From assembly GCA_002422125.1 (NCBI GenBank), contig DITF01000313.1:1-8507 (forward strand): 8,507 nt of DNA. Reading direction: 5' to 3'. Every line of letters starts with the position of its first letter. Position 1 is the first letter of the stretch. Shown here piece by piece: positions 5,700 through 8,507 of the stretch. The translations under genes were made by a program, and so were the position numbers. This stretch comes from a bacterium UBP17_UBA6191. GTDB lineage: Bacteria > Muiribacteriota > UBA6191. The notes beneath the pieces are model-generated. The model made no database searches and was not told the origin of the DNA. It saw nothing but the letters and a program-made list of their open reading frames with translations.

Positions 5700-8182
5700 A
5701 GATTTTTGGAAGGGAATCTACAGTAGATCTGGAAAACGAATCCGTGATTCAAAAGATCCTTCACGAGGCCAGGAGCAAAACTGAGCTTCTGAAGAATACC
5801 CCCATTCATCAGATTATAAAAACTCTGTCCCTGGTAGGACAGCAGTTTGCAGAGGGAACAGAAATTTACCATGAGGCCTTAAAAATTCTGAATGAGGACT
5901 CAAGTTTTCACCCGCAGGAAAACCAAAGAACTCTGAATTTATTACCTCACCTTCTATCTGAAGCTGAACTATGGCACAGGCTTGTTTGTGAGCTTGGGGA
6001 TCCTGCCTTGCTGGATCGTTTTGTCACCATCAAACCTTTTGCCGGAAAAATCAGGGCAGAACCATTAGGTGTGGTCTTGCATATCACGGCTGGCAATGTT
6101 TTTTTAAGTTCCATTGACTCCCTGATTCAGGGGTTTCTAACCAAAAATGTGTCCCTACTAAAACCCAGTTCACAAAACCGTCGTTTTCCCGAACTTGTAG
6201 CCCAGGCGTTTTCTCAGGCAGACCCTCAAAACATAGTGAGTGATAAATTTGCCATTCTTCCGTTTCAAGGAGGAAATCAAAAGATTCAGGTACCTCTTTT
6301 ACAGGGTGTAGACGGAGTAATCGCCTGGGGTGGTGCGGAAAGTGTTTTATCACTCAGAAAGGATTTGCCCTTAGGCACCCGCTTTCTTGAATTCGGTCCC
6401 AAGATATCCTTTCAGGTGCTTAGCTTAAGCGGCTTACTTGCAAGAGACAATGAAGAATTGATGCAATCTTTGGCCTCGGAAATCTGTGGATGGGACCAAT
6501 CTGCCTGTGCCTCCCCTCAAAACCTGTTTCTGGAGTCTGGGATCGATGTATCCCAACTTATGACTGAGCTTGGCAAGGCAATGGAACAATACCCATTGCG
6601 ACGAGGTCTGGTGAGTGCCGATGAGCATCTGGAAATATTGAAGGAAAAGAGTCGGGCTCAAATCTATACCCATTTGCATCAATCCTCAATGGTTGAGGGA
6701 AATGATTTTTTACTGTTTCATGAACCAAAGCCCGGCCTTCGACCCTCTGCTCTGTGTCGAACCCTGATTTTAAAAACCTATACCAGTCTTGATGATCTCT
6801 GCTCTCAGGTACTTATCCATCAGAGGTTTTTGCAATCCTGTTCCCTTTCAGTCTCCGACTCAGAACGAGAACAATACACACAAAAACTTTCCTCTACTGG
6901 AGTTAAGCGATTTTGTGAACCAGGAAAAATACTCGTGGGTTTAAGCGGTGCGCCCCATGATGGGAAACTGCCCTTAAGAGAGCTAGTGTCTTTTGTAAGT
7001 GATGAACAGAAGACAGACTTGATCGCCTTTGCCAATGAATGTTTAAGAACCGTACCCTATTTTTCCGAACTTTCACTTGGTACCATCAAATCCCTTGAAG
7101 AACTGCCACTGACAGACAAAAGCATTTTTTCTGATTACTCCCCTCACAAAAGCCCCAAACTGCTGCGAAGCCCCCTTGAGCCGGGATTTTATTTTGCTTC
7201 CGGTGGAACCACAGGCAACCCCAAATACACTTATTATTCCAACAAGGAGTTTGATTCCGTAGCCTTGATGCTTTCCCAATCCTACAAAATGAATGGGCTT
7301 TTAGAAGGAGCGACTGTTGCCAATCTGTTTGTGGCCGGTAACCTCTGGTCCTCATTTCTAGCCGTTCACAAGGCCCTGGAATATTCCTCCGTACGACAAT
7401 TGCCCCTAGGCGGACTTGCCGATGAAGAACTGATTCTGTCCACCTTAAAAAACTTTGGACCTCAGGCTCTTTTTGGTCTACCTTCCCTGCTTGTCAGTCT
7501 GGCCCACAAAGCCATCAAATCAAAACAAAGCTTTTATATCATCCACATCTTCTACGCAGGAGAACACATAAATTCCTCCCAGAAAAAGCTTCTGACCCAG
7601 GCCTTTGGCAGCACCGTTTTTGTTTCAGCCGGTTACGCCAGTGTTAATGCTGGTCCTATTGGCTGGCAATGCCCCTATCTCAACCATGCTGAACACCACC
7701 TGTATTCGGATTGGGTCCATCTTGAGATTGTTGATGAAGAAGCCGTAGTCAGCTCCCTTCTCAAACGAAACATGCCCGTTTTACGCTATCGTACCGGTGA
7801 CAGAGTGCAATGGGTTCCAAAAACCGGCTGCCCCTGTGGCTCCACCGACAAGATATTTCAGCTTCTGGACCGAGTGGACAATACCTTTCGTTTTCTGGCC
7901 TCATCCATCAGCTATGACGAGGTGGCCACCGCACTTGGTACCAATCAGGAAATCCAGATCATTCTTCACAACCAGCCCGATGACACCATGGAAATTCTTC
8001 TCACCGAGCCACCAGTCCATCAGGCCCTTGAGCTTTTGTATCATCAACTCGAAGACCTCAACAGAACTGTAAGCTTTGCTGAATTTGCGTCTCACTGCCA
8101 GATCAAAACCGTAGACCCATCCCAGATTTTCAGAAACCCCAGAACTGGAAAAACCCCCAAGGTGCGGGATTTGAGGGTGTGA
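5696..8182 (+). CDS. Fusion protein: LuxC-type acyl reductase + PaaK-type adenylate-forming domain
   Basis: This 828-residue protein joins two enzymes. Residues ~1-437 are a LuxC-type NADPH-dependent acyl reductase: GVVLHITAGNVFLSSIDSLI (125-144), a KNVSLLKPSS strand (150-159), WGGAESV (211-217), RFLEFGPKISF (229-239), and WDQSACASPQ with the acyl-accepting Cys271. Residues ~440-828 are a phenylacetate-CoA ligase (PaaK)-like domain: LPLTDKS (470-476), ATP loop SGGTTGNPK (502-510), GYASVNAGPIGWQC (646-659), YRTGD (698-702), CPCG (712-715), and a C-terminal NPRTGKTPKVRD whose Lys819 is the probable adenylation lysine. No carrier-protein motif lies in the short junction. Start: ATG 5696 overlaps the luxE-like stop (ATGA) with AGGAG 8 bp upstream; a longer GTG start at 5666 is unlikely. 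The protein probably activates an acid and reduces an acyl-thioester to an aldehyde together with the LuxE-like partner. Domain calls are firm; the substrate is unknown. Confidence 0.9.
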   Translation: MKIFGRESTVDLENESVIQKILHEARSKTELLKNTPIHQIIKTLSLVGQQFAEGTEIYHEALKILNEDSSFHPQENQRTLNLLPHLLSEAELWHRLVCELGDPALLDRFVTIKPFAGKIRAEPLGVVLHITAGNVFLSSIDSLIQGFLTKNVSLLKPSSQNRRFPELVAQAFSQADPQNIVSDKFAILPFQGGNQKIQVPLLQGVDGVIAWGGAESVLSLRKDLPLGTRFLEFGPKISFQVLSLSGLLARDNEELMQSLASEICGWDQSACASPQNLFLESGIDVSQLMTELGKAMEQYPLRRGLVSADEHLEILKEKSRAQIYTHLHQSSMVEGNDFLLFHEPKPGLRPSALCRTLILKTYTSLDDLCSQVLIHQRFLQSCSLSVSDSEREQYTQKLSSTGVKRFCEPGKILVGLSGAPHDGKLPLRELVSFVSDEQKTDLIAFANECLRTVPYFSELSLGTIKSLEELPLTDKSIFSDYSPHKSPKLLRSPLEPGFYFASGGTTGNPKYTYYSNKEFDSVALMLSQSYKMNGLLEGATVANLFVAGNLWSSFLAVHKALEYSSVRQLPLGGLADEELILSTLKNFGPQALFGLPSLLVSLAHKAIKSKQSFYIIHIFYAGEHINSSQKKLLTQAFGSTVFVSAGYASVNAGPIGWQCPYLNHAEHHLYSDWVHLEIVDEEAVVSSLLKRNMPVLRYRTGDRVQWVPKTGCPCGSTDKIFQLLDRVDNTFRFLASSISYDEVATALGTNQEIQIILHNQPDDTMEILLTEPPVHQALELLYHQLEDLNRTVSFAEFASHCQIKTVDPSQIFRNPRTGKTPKVRDLRV

Positions 8183-8183
8183 T

Positions 8184-8220
8184 TGGGGATGATTTTGACT
8201 GAGTCCCCAGCAAACTTTTA
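8184..8220 (+). terminator. Possible weak terminator of the lux-like operon
   Basis: TGGGGA (8184-8189) pairs with TCCCCA (8204-8209) around a 14-base loop, two bases after the stop codon of the fusion gene. A few bases later comes CTTTTA (8215-8220). The position suits an intrinsic terminator, but the stem is only 6 bp and the T run is short and offset, so termination may be inefficient. Confidence 0.45.
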
Positions 8221-8221
8221 C

Positions 8222-8254
8222 AATTCAATCTGTCACGGAGTTGATGGTTGAATT
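8222..8254. repeat. 7-bp inverted repeat AATTCAA / TTGAATT
   Basis: AATTCAA at 8222-8228 is the exact reverse complement of TTGAATT at 8248-8254, with 19 bases between. It follows the possible terminator and could add to a transcript-end structure or be an operator. Arms this short can also arise by chance. Confidence 0.4.
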
Positions 8255-8304
8255 CTGTTACTTGGAATGAAGTCCGATAGTGCCCAAAAAAGTTATCTGT
8301 CACG
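8228..8304. repeat. Direct repeat ATCTGTCACG (two copies)
   Basis: ATCTGTCACG occurs exactly at 8228-8237 and 8295-8304, a period of 67 bp. A related TCTGTTAC lies between them at 8253-8260. This is unlikely to be pure chance in 80 bases, but no known element end was recognised. It could be a regulator-binding repeat or a remnant of an insertion. Confidence 0.45.
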
Positions 8305-8326
8305 CCCCCTTAATTGCAAATTTGTC

Positions 8327-8356
8327 TTGACAGGTTTTTTGATGCAAATGTATGTC
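8327..8356 (+). promoter_or_regulatory. Promoter-like sequence with perfect -35 and weak -10
   Basis: TTGACA at 8327-8332 matches the sigma-70 -35 consensus exactly. At 18 bp spacing TATGTC (8351-8356) is only a poor -10. The -35 lies inside a small palindrome, TGTCTTGACA (8323-8332), which could be an operator. No rightward gene start is visible before the window edge, so its target is unknown. Confidence 0.25.
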
Positions 8357-8385
8357 ATGTCCCAACCCCTCAGAAAATTCCTGCT

Positions 8386-8507
8386 TTAACACTCAGTTTC
8401 CTTTTGTGATTGCCTGATCTCAGACAGGGCTACTAAAAATTGCAAAATTTCGGAATTTGTCCGCTCTAATAGACTAAAAACAAGCCCAAAAACCCCGTGG
8501 TAGCATA
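8386..8507 (-). CDS. Possible C-terminal end of a protein, 5' part beyond window
   Basis: On the minus strand one frame is open from the window edge (first full codon at 8505) to TAA at 8388-8386. It encodes 39 residues that include LLERTNSEILQFLVALSEIR, an amphipathic helix-like stretch. This could be the tail of a gene converging on the lux-like operon. A chance open frame of this length is quite possible, and no family was recognised. The convergent arrangement with the plus-strand operon would be ordinary. Confidence 0.25.
   Translation of the reverse strand, partial: CYHGVFGLVFSLLERTNSEILQFLVALSEIRQSQKETEC

Larger units (their letters stand above)
8183..8507. other. Gene-poor right end with repeats
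   Basis: No confident gene lies in these 325 bases. They contain a possible terminator hairpin just after the operon, several short direct and inverted repeats, a TTGACA-containing promoter-like stretch and a doubtful minus-strand open tail. These are listed separately. TGCAAAT occurs at 8315-8321 and 8343-8349, and a related TTGCAAAATTT lies at 8440-8450. The density of short repeats suggests an intergenic or decayed mobile region. Confidence 0.5.

Noticed and set aside
2777..8182. A bioluminescence (lux) operon
   Set aside because: LuxC- and LuxE-type proteins are present, but no luciferase subunits, LuxD or lux regulators are seen, and LuxC/LuxE homologues occur widely in non-luminous bacteria.
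8430..8507. Remnant of an IS91-type transposase on the minus strand (CYHGVF near the edge)
   Set aside because: Only a few residues resemble the family, the following residues do not, and the window ends too soon to judge.

Overview
The window holds two divergent gene groups around a 275-bp intergenic region, plus a gene-poor right end. Base composition is moderate to slightly AT-rich. Genes are tightly packed with ATGA overlaps and good Shine-Dalgarno sites. A Lol-type lipoprotein and a gliding-type ABC operon suggest a Gram-negative bacterium; Bdellovibrionota or another deltaproteobacteria-like lineage would fit. There is no rRNA or other phylogenetic marker, so the placement is a guess.

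Left arm, minus strand, reading leftwards: ATPase (1557-2501), then ABC-2 permease (826-1560), then a GldG-type auxiliary protein (1-814, running off the window). Together they form a complete 'gliding-type' (GldA/GldF/GldG-like) ABC transporter operon. The junctions are a 4-bp ATGA overlap and an 11-bp gap whose Shine-Dalgarno sequence overlaps the permease stop codon.

Middle (2502-2776): a divergent intergenic region. Its right half contains a long imperfect inverted repeat (about 2663-2763) that ends just before the ribosome-binding site of the rightward operon.

Right arm, plus strand: a probable small lipoprotein (2777-3418), a GNAT-type acyltransferase with an extra C-terminal domain (3433-4596), a LuxE-type acyl-protein synthetase (4593-5699), and an 828-residue fusion of a LuxC-type acyl reductase with a PaaK-type adenylate-forming domain (5696-8182). 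The last three are joined by ATGA overlaps, so they are probably translationally coupled. LuxC and LuxE together are the reductase and synthetase of the fatty-acid reductase complex, which activates an acid with ATP, holds it on cysteines and reduces it with NADPH to an aldehyde. The window shows no luciferase (luxAB) and no LuxD thioesterase. The most likely reading is a non-bioluminescent carboxylic-acid reduction pathway with two separate adenylating modules and an acyltransferase. Its substrate and product cannot be read from the sequence. The fusion is the most unusual object in the window.

Right end (8183-8507): a possible terminator, short direct and inverted repeats, a TTGACA-containing promoter-like stretch, and a weakly supported 39-codon open tail on the minus strand reaching the window edge. 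No tRNA, rRNA, CRISPR array or intact insertion sequence was seen.
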